A stretch of DNA of 64,000 bases, taken from Paenibacillus sp. FSL R10-2734 (GTDB lineage: Bacteria > Bacillota > Bacilli > Paenibacillales > Paenibacillaceae). The notes beneath the pieces are model-generated. The model was given only the letters and a program-made list of their open reading frames with translations, was not told where the DNA came from and searched no databases. This document shows positions 34,876 through 48,449 of this stretch, one piece after another (the first letter of the stretch is position 1; each line of letters starts with the position of its first letter). The stretch covers positions 6,944,001-7,008,000 of the forward strand of contig NZ_CP150170.1 of the NCBI RefSeq assembly GCF_037963865.1, read 5' to 3'. Position numbers and translations under genes: made by a program.

Positions 34876-35340
34876 TTATTTAAGCTTCAATCCTTCAGCC
34901 AGCTTGCTGACTGACTTCTCAATACGGGATGCTCTTGTTTCGGGTCTTTTCGCCCCCTCGATCCATGCCACGTACTCTTTCTGATAAGAATACGCCAGAC
35001 TATTAAAATAGGCTTCTGCCTGCTCATGGGCACTCAGTGCGTCGAGAAAATCTTCTGGCGCTTCTACCTCCCGTAATTGATAATCTTGCTCCATCGTCAC
35101 ACGCACTGTGTCACCAGGCTGAGCTTTGGCCAGGTCTCGTAGTTCTTTCTTTACAACCATAAAATGCTTCCCGTTTCCATGGGGCATAAGTGTTCCTCTA
35201 TAAGGAATTCCATTTACACTCCCTTTTACCTGTACCCTGGACTTCGTTTCAAATATTTCTTCAGTATCCAAAGGAACGTTAAGATAAGTCCAGCTTCCAT
35301 TCGCATCAGGTCTCACTAATTTAGCTTCAAATTCGAACAT
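34876..35340 (-). CDS. DUF1905/YdeI-OmpD-associated family protein
   Basis: A 154-residue protein, N-terminal DUF1905 (MFEFEAKLVRPDANG through GKHFMVVKKELRDLA) and C-terminal YdeI/OmpD-associated helical part (APEDFLDALSAHEQAEAYFNSLAYSYQKEYVAWI). The YdeI domain is linked in E. coli to antimicrobial peptide resistance; the role here is unknown. GAGGAGGTAACT puts the start at ATG 35340, not at the frame opening 35433. Confidence 0.8.
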   Translation of the reverse strand: MFEFEAKLVRPDANGSWTYLNVPLDTEEIFETKSRVQVKGSVNGIPYRGTLMPHGNGKHFMVVKKELRDLAKAQPGDTVRVTMEQDYQLREVEAPEDFLDALSAHEQAEAYFNSLAYSYQKEYVAWIEGAKRPETRASRIEKSVSKLAEGLKLK

Positions 35341-35763
35341 AGTTACCTCCTCAAATAAATCCCTAAGTTCTATTGTATCCATACGAGTGTAACTATACAA
35401 AAAGCTTTCTTGAACCCTCGGCTCACAACCCATTATGAAAATGTTATTCCCTTATATTCATCCATTCCTTTTGCAGGACTAAGAGAAGCCTGCAAATGTG
35501 CAGGTTTTTATACAGATCTCCTCGTCATTAGGCTCGAAAACTGAAAATATACAGGTATATATCCTCACTTATGTCTCGCAAGCTTCTTCTGGAGCAAGAA
35601 TTACTGCAGATTCGCAGGAATTCATTCTTTAACCATCCTCGTATCATTAAAAAATGTACTTTTGCAGGTTTATTCGCCGGTTATCGTTACTGATTAGTCA
35701 ACCAGTAGCATCTTTGAGATACACCATGCCGCTTATACCCTTGATCGATCCTTACATTTACAT
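35341..35763. other. Gene-free spacer with recurring GCAGG motifs
   Basis: No credible ORF is present. The motif (T/C)GCAGG recurs at about 35471, 35490-35505 (CCTGCAAATGTGCAGG followed by TTTTT), 35604-35618 (CTGCAGATTCGCAGG) and 35662. The second copy could act as a terminator. The spacing is irregular and the copies are degenerate. Confidence 0.35.
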
Positions 35764-35767
35764 AAAA

Positions 35768-35796
35768 AAACACCTGCCTATTATAGGCAGGTGTTT
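35768..35796 (-). terminator. Terminator of the rrn-tRNA operon
   Basis: A perfect stem AAACACCTGCCTA / TAGGCAGGTGTTT is followed on the minus strand by a T run (the A run at 35762-35770 on plus). It lies 11 nt after the last tRNA. Confidence 0.88.
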
Positions 35797-35806
35797 CTTA
35801 ATTATA

Positions 35807-35877
35807 AGCGGGTGATGGGAATCGAACCCACGCTATCAGCTTGGAAGGCTGAAGTTCTACCATTGAACTACACCCGC
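35807..35877 (-). tRNA. tRNA-Gly (TCC)
   Basis: The cloverleaf has acceptor GCGGGTG/CACCCGC, T-loop GGTTCGATTCC and anticodon TCC. The 3' CCA is not encoded. It is the last tRNA of the operon. Confidence 0.95.
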
Positions 35878-35889
35878 AAAGATATAAAA

Positions 35890-35963
35890 TCGGGATGACA
35901 CGATTTGAACATGCGACCCCCTGGTCCCAAACCAGGTGCTCTACCAAGCTGAGCTACATCCCG
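35890..35963 (-). tRNA. tRNA-Pro (TGG)
   Basis: Acceptor CGGGATG/CATCCCG, anticodon loop with TGG, T-loop GTTCAAATC. CCA is not encoded. Confidence 0.95.
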
Positions 35964-35992
35964 TCAAAACATGAATTACTTAGTAATAAAAA

Positions 35993-36069
35993 TGGCGCGC
36001 CCTGAGAGATTCGAACTCCCGGCCTTTTGATTCGTAGTCAAACGCTCTATCCAGCTGAGCTAAGGGCGC
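35993..36069 (-). tRNA. tRNA-Arg (ACG)
   Basis: Acceptor GCGCCCT/AGGGCGC, anticodon ACG (first base likely edited to inosine by TadA), encoded CCA at 35993-35995. Confidence 0.95.
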
Positions 36070-36077
36070 AAAAATTA

Positions 36078-36152
36078 TGGAGCGGAAGACGGGAATCGAA
36101 CCCGCGACCCTCGCCTTGGCAAGGCGATGCTCTACCGCTGAGCCACTTCCGC
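36078..36152 (-). tRNA. tRNA-Gly (GCC)
   Basis: Acceptor GCGGAAG/CTTCCGC, anticodon GCC, encoded CCA. Confidence 0.95.
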
Positions 36153-36158
36153 AAAATA

Positions 36159-36242
36159 TGGTGCGCGTGAAGGGACTTGAACCCCCACGTCGTGAAACGC
36201 CAGATCCTAAGTCTGGTGCGTCTGCCATTCCGCCACACGCGC
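36159..36242 (-). tRNA. tRNA-Leu (TAG)
   Basis: A class II tRNA with long variable arm, acceptor GCGCGTG/CACGCGC, anticodon TAG, encoded CCA. Confidence 0.94.
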
Positions 36243-36257
36243 ACACTTTAAAAATAA

Positions 36258-36333
36258 TGGTGAGCCATGAAGGACTCGAACCTTCGACACCCTGATTAAA
36301 AGTCAGGTGCTCTACCAACTGAGCTAATGGCTC
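36258..36333 (-). tRNA. tRNA-Lys (TTT)
   Basis: Acceptor GAGCCAT/ATGGCTC, anticodon loop CTTTTAA with TTT, encoded CCA. Confidence 0.95.
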
Positions 36334-36400
36334 ACATAATGGATTCTCCAAAAGTATTCGGATTCACCTTTAGGGAGTTATTTCACTTTGTAAAATGAAA

Positions 36401-36475
36401 TGGCTGGGGATATAGGATTTGAACCTATGCATGACGGAGTCAAAGTCCGTTGCCTTACCGCTTGGCTAATCCCCA
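36401..36475 (-). tRNA. tRNA-Gln (TTG)
   Basis: It begins with U as in Bacillus tRNA-Gln (TGGGGAT/ATCCCCA), with anticodon TTG, discriminator G and encoded CCA. Confidence 0.94.
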
Positions 36476-36491
36476 ATAATAATTAACTAAA

Positions 36492-36569
36492 TGGCGGAAC
36501 CGACGAGATTCGAACTCGCGATCTCCTGCGTGACAGGCAGGCATGTTAGGCCAACTACACCACGGTTCC
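36492..36569 (-). tRNA. tRNA-Asp (GTC)
   Basis: Acceptor GGAACCG/CGGTTCC, anticodon GTC, discriminator G, encoded CCA. Confidence 0.95.
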
Positions 36570-36590
36570 ACAGACAAAATGCATAAGTAA

Positions 36591-36671
<81 letters not shown>

Positions 36672-36744
36672 TCATTAATAATAATTATATACTATTCACT
36701 TTCACTACACCAGCTTGTCCCAGAACAAAATGCACAAGGAAATT

Positions 36745-36821
<77 letters not shown>

Positions 36822-36907
36822 TCGTTCTTAAGTATTCATTCCCTTCGGCCCCCGGAAAGTATCCGGAATCCTCAACGAAGCATTTGCTACTTTTTGGGGA
36901 TGTTTTA

Positions 36908-36983
36908 TGGTGGAGGCTGAGGGGATCGAACCCCCGACCCTCTGCTTGTAAGGCAGATGCTCTCCCAGCTGAGCTAAGCCTCC
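36908..36983 (-). tRNA. tRNA-Val (TAC)
   Basis: Acceptor GGAGGCT/AGCCTCC, anticodon TAC, encoded CCA. Confidence 0.95.
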
Positions 36984-36989
36984 ATGATA

Positions 36990-37061
36990 TGACCCGTATG
37001 GGATTCGAACCCATGTTACCTCCGTGAAAGGGAGGTGTCTTAACCCCTTGACCAACGGGCC
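36990..37061 (-). tRNA. tRNA-Glu (TTC)
   Basis: Acceptor GGCCCGT/ACGGGTC, anticodon TTC, discriminator A, CCA not encoded. Confidence 0.94.
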
Positions 37062-37124
37062 ATGCTAATCTTATGTTCCAACGAACCACCAAGGCTTCTC
37101 ATCCCTAACAGGGAAGTAAAATCA

Positions 37125-37217
37125 TGGCGGAGAGAGAGGGATTCGAACCCTCGAGACGCTTGTGGCGCCTACACGATTTCCAATCGTGCTCCTTCGGCCA
37201 AACTCGGACACCTCTCC
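37125..37217 (-). tRNA. tRNA-Ser (GGA)
   Basis: A class II tRNA with long variable arm (TAGGCGCCACAAGCGTCTC), acceptor GGAGAGG/CTCTCC-type, anticodon GGA, encoded CCA. Confidence 0.94.
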
Positions 37218-37220
37218 AAA

Positions 37221-37296
37221 TGGCTCCCCGAACAGGACTCGAACCTGTGACAACTCGATTAACAGTCGAGTGCTCTACCAACTGAGCTATCAGGGA
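37221..37296 (-). tRNA. tRNA-Asn (GTT)
   Basis: Acceptor TCCCTGA/TCGGGGA (with G-T pairs), anticodon GTT, encoded CCA. Confidence 0.95.
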
Positions 37297-37299
37297 ATA

Positions 37300-37376
<77 letters not shown>

Positions 37377-37433
37377 TTTTATGGCATATTAATATTAAGG
37401 GCAAAAAAAATACCACGGGTAATGTGGTTGTCC

Positions 37434-37550
37434 GCTTGGCGGCGTCCTACTCTCCCAAGACCCTTCGGTCCAAGTACCATCGGCGCTGGAGGGCTTAACG
37501 GTCGTGTTCGGGATGGGTACGTGTGGAACCCCTCCGCTATCGCCACCAAA
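37434..37550 (-). rRNA. rrf: 5S ribosomal RNA
   Basis: About 117 nt, starting TTTGGTGGCGATAGCGGAGG, with the conserved CCCATCCCGAACACG segment and ending GAGAGTAGGACGCCGCCAAGC. The termini are placed by similarity to Bacillus 5S. Confidence 0.95.
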
Positions 37551-37584
37551 CGGGCATTTACAGCGTAAATGCTCAGGCTTAATC

Positions 37585-37620
37585 GCCTGAAAACTGAATC
37601 CGAAACAAATCTGCGTTTTA
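37585..37620 (-). other. 3' strand of the 23S processing stem
   Basis: The 23S-5S spacer (37585-37620) is largely complementary, in the transcript, to the spacer before 23S (about 40651-40687). The shared core is CCTGAAAACTGAATCCGAAAC against CCTTGAAAACTGGATACCGAAAC on the partner. Together they form the long helix cut by RNase III to release pre-23S. Confidence 0.7.
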
Positions 37621-37624
37621 AGTA

Positions 37625-42370
<4,746 letters not shown>

Positions 42371-42529
42371 AGTATTGAAAAGAGCGATATGCTCATTTTG
42401 AAACATCTGACGAGAAAATTAATTCTCTATTTTGGATTTCACTTGCGTGATTTCCTACTCACTCGTTGTTCAGTTTTCAAAGATCAAGTTCTCGTTGGCG
42501 CCGTTTAATGTCTCAGCAGCAACTCTTAT

Positions 42530-42645
42530 ACTATATCATGTTCGGCTATTTAATGTCAAGCTCTTTTTTTAACTTCTTTTTCGAGCTCGGCATGTGTATT
42601 TCTTGGCCGGACTTAGAATATATCATGTATAGATATTGATTGCAA
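42530..42645 (-). promoter_or_regulatory. Tandem rrn promoters P1 and P2
   Basis: On the minus strand, P1 is TTGCAA (42645-42640), 17 bp, TATATT (42622-42617). P2 is TTGACA (42559-42554), 18 bp, TATAGT (42535-42530). They lie about 250 and 165 bp before 16S. The leader repeats an element (42456-42477) complementary to the 16S-23S spacer. Confidence 0.85.
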
Positions 42646-42762
42646 GCATTATTTTTAAATTCATATTGTTTATTATTACGTTACTTCTTCATCATAATAC
42701 TTCGCTTCTTTAGAGATCTTTTTCGACAATGCAATGGCCTCTTATAAAAACGTAATAAACAC

Positions 42763-42798
42763 AAAGGAGCCCCAGCCGATAAGCTGAGACCCCTTTTC
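42763..42798 (-). terminator. Terminator of the SLH phosphoesterase gene
   Basis: The stem GGGGTCTCAGC / GCTGGGGCTCC (with mismatches) is followed on the minus strand by a T-rich stretch, about 40 nt after the stop codon at 42840. Confidence 0.65.
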
Positions 42799-42839
42799 GA
42801 TACAAGCTAAGCTTAAGTTCATTTCACGCAGATACTAGG

Positions 42840-45800
42840 TTACTTCTGCCCTTTTTCTAACAAAGCAAGGATTATGGTAACCGCCTCTGCTCTTGTTGCC
42901 TTCTGGTTAGGTGCGAATTGATTCTGTCCTACACCGTTCACAAGACCTGATTTAGCTGCTGCTGCAATATACGGCACGGCCCATGCTGGTACCTCTTTAG
43001 CGTCATTGAAGGTTAAGGTCGCTTTTGGATCTACTGTAATCCCTAGCGCCCTAACCACCATAACTGCTAATTCAGTACGAGTAAGCTCCTGCGTAGGACG
43101 GAAAGTACCATCATCATAACCGCTAATAATTTGCAGAGAGACAGCCTGTGCCACAAAAGACTTAGCCCATGCTGGAATCTTCGCAGAATCCTTAAAGCTT
43201 GATTTGTCACCATTGTCCGGCAATTGCAATGCACGTGCCAGCATAGTGATAAATTCAACCCGATTCACTTTCTGATTAGGACGGAAAGTATCATCCGGAT
43301 AACCGCTAACGAACCCAGCGGCTAAAGCTTTTTCGATAACTGCTGCTGCCCAGTGACTGCTAGTATCCGTTAAAGATGGTTTAATTACTGGCGATACAGT
43401 TGGTGAAGGCGCCGTTGTCGGTGCCGGTGTAGCTGTTGGCGCTACTGTTGGTGTTGGTGATGCTGTCGGTTTTGTTGTTGGTGCTGCTGTTGGTCCTGTT
43501 GTTGGCGTCGTCGATGGTGCTGGTGTCGGCGTTGTAGTTGGTTCTGTTGTTGGTTCTATTGTTGGTTCTATTGTTGGTTCTGGTGGGTTAACTACAGACT
43601 CCTTAACAATACCGAACTCTTCAAGGACATATGGTTTAGCATCATTAACACGCTGATCAATCTCATAGGATACAGCTGTCAGCTTCCCAGCATCTACAGT
43701 AATGCCGACAAAGGTCTGAACTTGACCACGCATTGGACGTGTCGCGTCACTTGGGTCCGCTCCGTATTTAGCTGCTGTATTCTCATTAGCTACTTCGAAG
43801 AGATTATAATACGCCTCTCCAAGTTCTGGTTTCATGTTCTTGTAGTAAACCTTTGCTCCCGCTGTAGCAGGGATCAGATAGATCGTTCCGTCTGGATTAA
43901 CTGTATACTCTACAGTTTGACCATTAAAGCTTTCCTTAATCTTCACTGTGTCCGCTGCAGTTCCGTCAGCCTTGATCGGCTTTGTCCGAGCATAAATATG
44001 GTCGTGGCCTTGAAGAACCAAGTCAATACCCAGTTCAGCCATCATTGGAGCAACCTTCGCTCTTTCTCCATTTGCTCCCATAATGTCTTTGTCAGTAGCA
44101 TGGTTAGAGGTTGTGTATGGACCTTTATGCATAGCTACGATAATCCATTTCGCTCCAGCAGCCTTCGCAGCTTTTACGTCGGCCTTCATCCAATTCAATT
44201 GAGCTTCACTGAAGTTAGCGAATTCATCAGAATTCTCATTCGTGTTAAGCACTACAAAGTGCGCATTGCTGTAATCATAGGAATAGTAAGCTCCTGTTTC
44301 CGTAGGAGATCCTGCTGCTTCCTTAATATTGTAATGCTCATAAAAAGCATTCGCTTTATCCTCATGATTCCCCGCAACTGGAACGATTGTTGTATTGAGC
44401 AGGGTTTCCTGCGAATGACCAAGCAACCAATTCCACTGCGATTCATTTGTTCCGGTATCTACGATATCCCCGTTAATCGCCACAAACTCAGCATTCGGGA
44501 AGGTTGTAAGTGCTTTGGCCATTGTTTCTCCGGAAAGAATAGCCTCATCTTCTGTCTTAGCTTGTGTATCCGCCAAATCGATGAAAGTAAATGCACCTGT
44601 CTTCGCGGCAGTTTCGAAAGTTCCCACTTCACTCCAAAGACCAAGTGATTTATCACCTACACGGAAGTAGTATTTCGTATCAGCCTTCAAGCCAGAAGCT
44701 TCAGCTTTATGAACTAACTCATCTTTAGAATTTCTAGAAACCGCTGAACGTCCTTTAAATTCACTAGACTTAGCAAAGTCTGGAGTATCGCCCGTGTTCT
44801 CTACAACTTGAAGATCACTACCTGTAGACTTCGAAGCGGTATACCAAGTGAATCCCTTAGAACTAACCGGGTCACCGTTAAAGGTTACCGTCACTTTTTT
44901 GATAGAATCTGTAGAAACGATAGTAGCATCTGAATTTGTTCTGTCACTTACTGCTTTGATTACAAATTGATAGATTTTGTTCGGATCAGTATTTTCCACA
45001 CTATAACTATAAGAAGTTTGACCTTCCGTAGTAGGAACGCTGACCGCCCAATTTGCTGATAGCAGATCATTTTGCTCATAAATGCGATATCCAGATACTG
45101 GCGCACCAGATGTAGGCGCATCCCAAGTTAACGTGATTTTACCGCCATCCGCTACTGCTGCTTTTGCATTTTGCACAGGTTTAACAGTTACGTCAGACTT
45201 TTGGATGCTGTACTTATCATATAAATCTGTAGAACCACCAGTTATTGTGGTGTAGGCTTCATATGAAAGCTCATCATTCGTTACAGTCATACCTGTGAAC
45301 ATTTCCTTACCAGGCTGCCCGTATTTAGCTGCAAATGGGAATGCGCCTGAGGCAACGTTGTATTTTTTATTGCCGGCTGCATTTGTAATCAGATATAACG
45401 TACCTTTAGGATCAGTAACTACTCCATTTGTGTCCGGAACAATATCCGTCAATGGCTTATTGTTGTACATTTGATAGCTTCTAGCAAAGGTGTGGTCATG
45501 CCCACCAATCACCATGTCAATGCCCAGCTCATCAAACACCTTCGTCAAATTTGCTCTGTAATAGAGCACATCTGTATCATTCGTGTGACTGGCAACAGAA
45601 TAAGGCGATTTATGCAGGAGTACAACCTTCCACTTTTGATCGCTTTTCGCAGCTTCACTGCGTAGCCATTGCACTTGTTTATTGTAAATTTCATTGTTCT
45701 CAAGATTTGAGCTAGCACCATAATACTCTGTATTAATAACCATAAAGTGCGCTGAACCGTAGTCAAAAGAATATACAGAGCCATCTGGTTTTGCGCCCGT

Positions 45801-47159
45801 ATTCGAAACATTAGGCAAATTAAAATGAGTCGTATAATTGTTATATGTCTTACTTTCATGATTACCTACCAATGGAACTAACGGAATGTTCGCCAGAATA
45901 TCCTTTGGCTTGTTGAAGAACCATCCCCATTGCTCCTCAATATCACCGTTATCTACCAAATCACCGGAATTCAGAATGAATTCACTTGTTGGGAATTTCG
46001 CCAATCCCTCTTGAAGAGTATGATTCCAAATATCAAAATCTTCTTCAGTTGTTCCTTGAGAATCCGTTGTATATAGGAATTTAAAAGCTTGATTACTGGA
46101 GCTTTCTGTTTTAAAGGTTCCTACGTTGCTCCAATTATCAGCTTGTCCATCACCTGCACGGTAAGCATACTCCGTTCCCGGCTGCAAATGATCAGCAATG
46201 ACCTTATGACTAGTCAATACAACTGATTTTTTAGCTGACTTATCCGCCTTTGTCATATATACACTTGTTGTAACGGATGTACCCTCGTAAGATTGAGCAC
46301 CTCCGGATGGAAACTGACCATCCACTACTTTAGAGGCTTCTACTACTTCAAGCTTGGTGCCCGTCACACTCTCAGGTGCATACCAGTTAAATCCCATACT
46401 AGTCTGAGGATTTCCGTTAAAAGTCAGTGCGATGGAATCAGGCTTACCCACTCCAGGTTGTACTGGCTCCACTGCCGGATAAGCGGTCAGGCTCATAGCC
46501 CAATAAAGGTCGGAGCTACTATCACTGGATTGATGAACCTCAGCTGAAAGCTCATTATTTCCATCCTTCAGATTAGTCTTCACTACTTCAGTAAGGTCTA
46601 CTTTGGTGTATTCGTTCGGATTACTTAGGTTACTTGGACTCTTTGTCTGAAAATTGATGTCACCCGTTGGCATAGCCTCGCGGTAGATTTCTGTACCGTT
46701 CAGATACAGTACAACTCCGTCATCAAATGCAAAATTGCCCTCGATTTCACCGGATTTCAGAACCTCTTCCATATTAACCGTTACGTTTGTACGGAAGTAG
46801 GAGGTTGGATATTTTTTACTTTTATTAGAACCGTAGCTAATATTTGTGTTCAGAGCACCAAATTGCTTGCTGCTGACTCCGGCTCCACTATCTTTATAAC
46901 CAAGCGGCGCTTGGCCAGATGCCCATGTTGAATCGTCATATACGGACCGCCATGCCGTCCCTTGATCTGTTCCTTGATCTAAATACTTCCACGTAGAATT
47001 CCCTGCCAATATAGTAACAGGCTCTAGCGTTTGTAATTGTAGTAACCCAGCTTCCCCATTGCTGTCTTCAGCATAAGCTGGCATTCCTGTGAATGTAAGC
47101 CCCAATACCATAACGAAAGCTAAAGTCACGGATACAGCTTGTTTAAATAACCTGTTCAT
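42840..47159 (-). CDS. SLH-anchored surface protein with two metallophosphoesterase modules
   Basis: 1439 residues. The order is: signal peptide (1-30, ending MPAYA); N-terminal beta-sandwich (about 45-230, NFAFDDGVVLYLNGTEIYREA); purple-acid-phosphatase N domain (about 238-350); phosphoesterase 1 (about 355-655: TTDSQG, SGDLVDNGD, VGNHE, LLHKSPY, GGHDHTFAR); fibronectin III (about 665-755); a second PAP-N domain and phosphoesterase 2 (about 865-1190: ADTQAK, NGDIVDTG, AGNHED, MHKGPY, QGHDHIYAR); a Pro/Thr linker; and three SLH domains (about 1262-1435). Both metal sites look complete. It should sit in the cell wall and release phosphate from organic esters. AAGGGAG precedes the ATG. Confidence 0.93.
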   Translation of the reverse strand: MNRLFKQAVSVTLAFVMVLGLTFTGMPAYAEDSNGEAGLLQLQTLEPVTILAGNSTWKYLDQGTDQGTAWRSVYDDSTWASGQAPLGYKDSGAGVSSKQFGALNTNISYGSNKSKKYPTSYFRTNVTVNMEEVLKSGEIEGNFAFDDGVVLYLNGTEIYREAMPTGDINFQTKSPSNLSNPNEYTKVDLTEVVKTNLKDGNNELSAEVHQSSDSSSDLYWAMSLTAYPAVEPVQPGVGKPDSIALTFNGNPQTSMGFNWYAPESVTGTKLEVVEASKVVDGQFPSGGAQSYEGTSVTTSVYMTKADKSAKKSVVLTSHKVIADHLQPGTEYAYRAGDGQADNWSNVGTFKTESSSNQAFKFLYTTDSQGTTEEDFDIWNHTLQEGLAKFPTSEFILNSGDLVDNGDIEEQWGWFFNKPKDILANIPLVPLVGNHESKTYNNYTTHFNLPNVSNTGAKPDGSVYSFDYGSAHFMVINTEYYGASSNLENNEIYNKQVQWLRSEAAKSDQKWKVVLLHKSPYSVASHTNDTDVLYYRANLTKVFDELGIDMVIGGHDHTFARSYQMYNNKPLTDIVPDTNGVVTDPKGTLYLITNAAGNKKYNVASGAFPFAAKYGQPGKEMFTGMTVTNDELSYEAYTTITGGSTDLYDKYSIQKSDVTVKPVQNAKAAVADGGKITLTWDAPTSGAPVSGYRIYEQNDLLSANWAVSVPTTEGQTSYSYSVENTDPNKIYQFVIKAVSDRTNSDATIVSTDSIKKVTVTFNGDPVSSKGFTWYTASKSTGSDLQVVENTGDTPDFAKSSEFKGRSAVSRNSKDELVHKAEASGLKADTKYYFRVGDKSLGLWSEVGTFETAAKTGAFTFIDLADTQAKTEDEAILSGETMAKALTTFPNAEFVAINGDIVDTGTNESQWNWLLGHSQETLLNTTIVPVAGNHEDKANAFYEHYNIKEAAGSPTETGAYYSYDYSNAHFVVLNTNENSDEFANFSEAQLNWMKADVKAAKAAGAKWIIVAMHKGPYTTSNHATDKDIMGANGERAKVAPMMAELGIDLVLQGHDHIYARTKPIKADGTAADTVKIKESFNGQTVEYTVNPDGTIYLIPATAGAKVYYKNMKPELGEAYYNLFEVANENTAAKYGADPSDATRPMRGQVQTFVGITVDAGKLTAVSYEIDQRVNDAKPYVLEEFGIVKESVVNPPEPTIEPTIEPTTEPTTTPTPAPSTTPTTGPTAAPTTKPTASPTPTVAPTATPAPTTAPSPTVSPVIKPSLTDTSSHWAAAVIEKALAAGFVSGYPDDTFRPNQKVNRVEFITMLARALQLPDNGDKSSFKDSAKIPAWAKSFVAQAVSLQIISGYDDGTFRPTQELTRTELAVMVVRALGITVDPKATLTFNDAKEVPAWAVPYIAAAAKSGLVNGVGQNQFAPNQKATRAEAVTIILALLEKGQK
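43380..43590 (-). repeat. Pro/Thr-rich linker coding repeats
   Basis: Short imperfect tandem repeats encode the PT-rich spacer (EPTIEPT, TPTPAPS and similar) between the phosphatase modules and the SLH domains. Such tracts are prone to length change by slippage. Confidence 0.8.
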
Positions 47160-47327
47160 AATTAGTCTCCCTTACTATTCTTATGAAATGTTCGCATTCA
47201 TTCATAGTAACTATTAAATATTTTCGCAATGTCTTTATAAACATAGATGTTTGTAAAGTACATCGTGTATGTATTCGTACAAAAGTGGTTACAGTAACGG
47301 CAAGGTTGACAATCAAGGAGGATAAAC

Positions 47328-47453
47328 ATGGACGATACTCATGCTTTTGTAGAAAAAGTACACGACACCCAAAAGAAAGCCGAAAAGAATAAAGAGCATC
47401 ACGGTAAAGGAACTCCAAGTCAGAAATTGCCGAATAAACAGCACAGTAAGTAA
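47328..47453 (+). CDS. DUF4023 family miniprotein
   Basis: A 41-residue, highly charged protein (MDDTHAFVEKVHDTQKKAEK ... KLPNKQHSK) that matches the DUF4023 pattern found in Bacillus and Paenibacillus. AAGGAGG lies about 7 nt before the ATG. The function is unknown. It is divergent from the surface phosphatase and ends at a strong terminator. Confidence 0.8.
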   Translation: MDDTHAFVEKVHDTQKKAEKNKEHHGKGTPSQKLPNKQHSK

Positions 47454-47474
47454 AAATTAAAAAAGTATGGCACT

Positions 47475-47527
47475 AAAAAAAGCAGCAAGTCTCTCCAAAC
47501 ATGGGAGACTTGCTGCTTTACTTTTTG
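47475..47527. terminator. Bidirectional terminator
   Basis: The stem AAAGCAGCAAGTCTC / GAGACTTGCTGCTTT has A and T runs on both sides. It lies between the convergent DUF4023 gene and the copper-amine-oxidase-N gene. Confidence 0.88.
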
Positions 47528-47555
47528 AGGCACGAAGATAGGTACTAATGGGGAT

Positions 47556-48260
47556 TTATTTACTCCATTTCACGACATTCACTGCTACTTTTTCTAATTG
47601 CGTCTTACTCAGTGTTTTATTTGGGGAACTAATAGTAACAAAACGATCATCCAGTTTATAGGTCAAGAACAACGAATCGCTGGATGGACTATACCATTTG
47701 GCTTCGGTTCCATTAGAGAGCTTTACAGTTTCACCTTTGTATTCGTAAGAGTAATCACGAGGAGAAATGTTCACCTTCATTTGCTTAAATATAAAGTTCA
47801 CCCCATCATCAGAACCAACTACTTTTTGAAATGCGTCTCCACTCACCATTTGAGTCGGTGCATAGGCTGTTTCGAACCCTTGGAAATTGGCGAAGGCTTT
47901 AACAATCTCTTCTTTCTGAGTGCTGCTGTACTGCACAGGTGTCAAAGAAACTTTGTCCGTTACCGCATTTCCGGTGCCTAGAAGGACCTGATTGTTCACC
48001 GCATCGAAGGTCACGGGTACCTTCATAACATCGGCTACCGCACGTACTGGAAGATAGGTTGTATTGTTATAAGTAATTGGCGCTAATGCGTTCCCTTTAT
48101 TATCAACTGGCGTATAAGCCGTGCCATTCACCTTAAATCCAATGCTGTGATTGAGGTATGCAGTGATTTTCTGAAGTTTAGTTCCTGCGTATACACCAGC
48201 TGATCCTGTAACTACCATCCCAAATACCATTGTTGCTATGACTATTTTTTTATTTTTCAC
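47556..48260 (-). CDS. Secreted protein with copper amine oxidase N-terminal domain
   Basis: 234 residues. A signal peptide (about 1-25, ending GVYAG) is followed by the PF07833-type stalk domain (VNGTAYTPV ... TTYLPVRAVADVMKVPVTFDAVNNQVLLG, about 40-95) and a C-terminal region of unknown fold. Despite the name, such proteins in Paenibacillus are not amine oxidases; the domain is a common extracellular module. It is likely exported and cell-wall associated. Confidence 0.82.
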   Translation of the reverse strand: MKNKKIVIATMVFGMVVTGSAGVYAGTKLQKITAYLNHSIGFKVNGTAYTPVDNKGNALAPITYNNTTYLPVRAVADVMKVPVTFDAVNNQVLLGTGNAVTDKVSLTPVQYSSTQKEEIVKAFANFQGFETAYAPTQMVSGDAFQKVVGSDDGVNFIFKQMKVNISPRDYSYEYKGETVKLSNGTEAKWYSPSSDSLFLTYKLDDRFVTISSPNKTLSKTQLEKVAVNVVKWSK

Positions 48261-48399
48261 AAGTAAGCCCTCCTTGGAAGTTCAATCATTGTTCTTACTT
48301 TAGCTCAAACGAAACAAGAATATGTCTCTAACTTGTCTCTAACTTGTACCCATTTTGTAAAGAAAAAAATCAGGAGTTCAATCGTAAATGTAAAATAAA

Positions 48400-48443
48400 A
48401 ACAGCAACCCGCTTATCCTAAAAAGGATCGTACGGATTGCTGT
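48400..48443 (-). terminator. Rho-independent terminator of the GNAT gene
   Basis: Reading the minus strand, AACAGCAATCCG pairs with CGGGTTGCTGTT, with an inner ATCCT/AGGAT stem, then TTTTATTTT. It starts just after the stop codon at 48450. Confidence 0.85.
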
Positions 48444-48449
48444 TAGAGT

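Noticed and set aside
43380..43590. Tandem repeats that might suggest a CRISPR-like array
   Set aside because: The repeats are short, contiguous and in frame, encoding a Pro/Thr linker; there are no spacers and no cas genes.
43722..44648. 308-residue plus-strand ORF opposite the SLH phosphoesterase
   Set aside because: It is antisense to conserved metallophosphoesterase motifs, has no ribosome site, and its composition is typical of a shadow frame.
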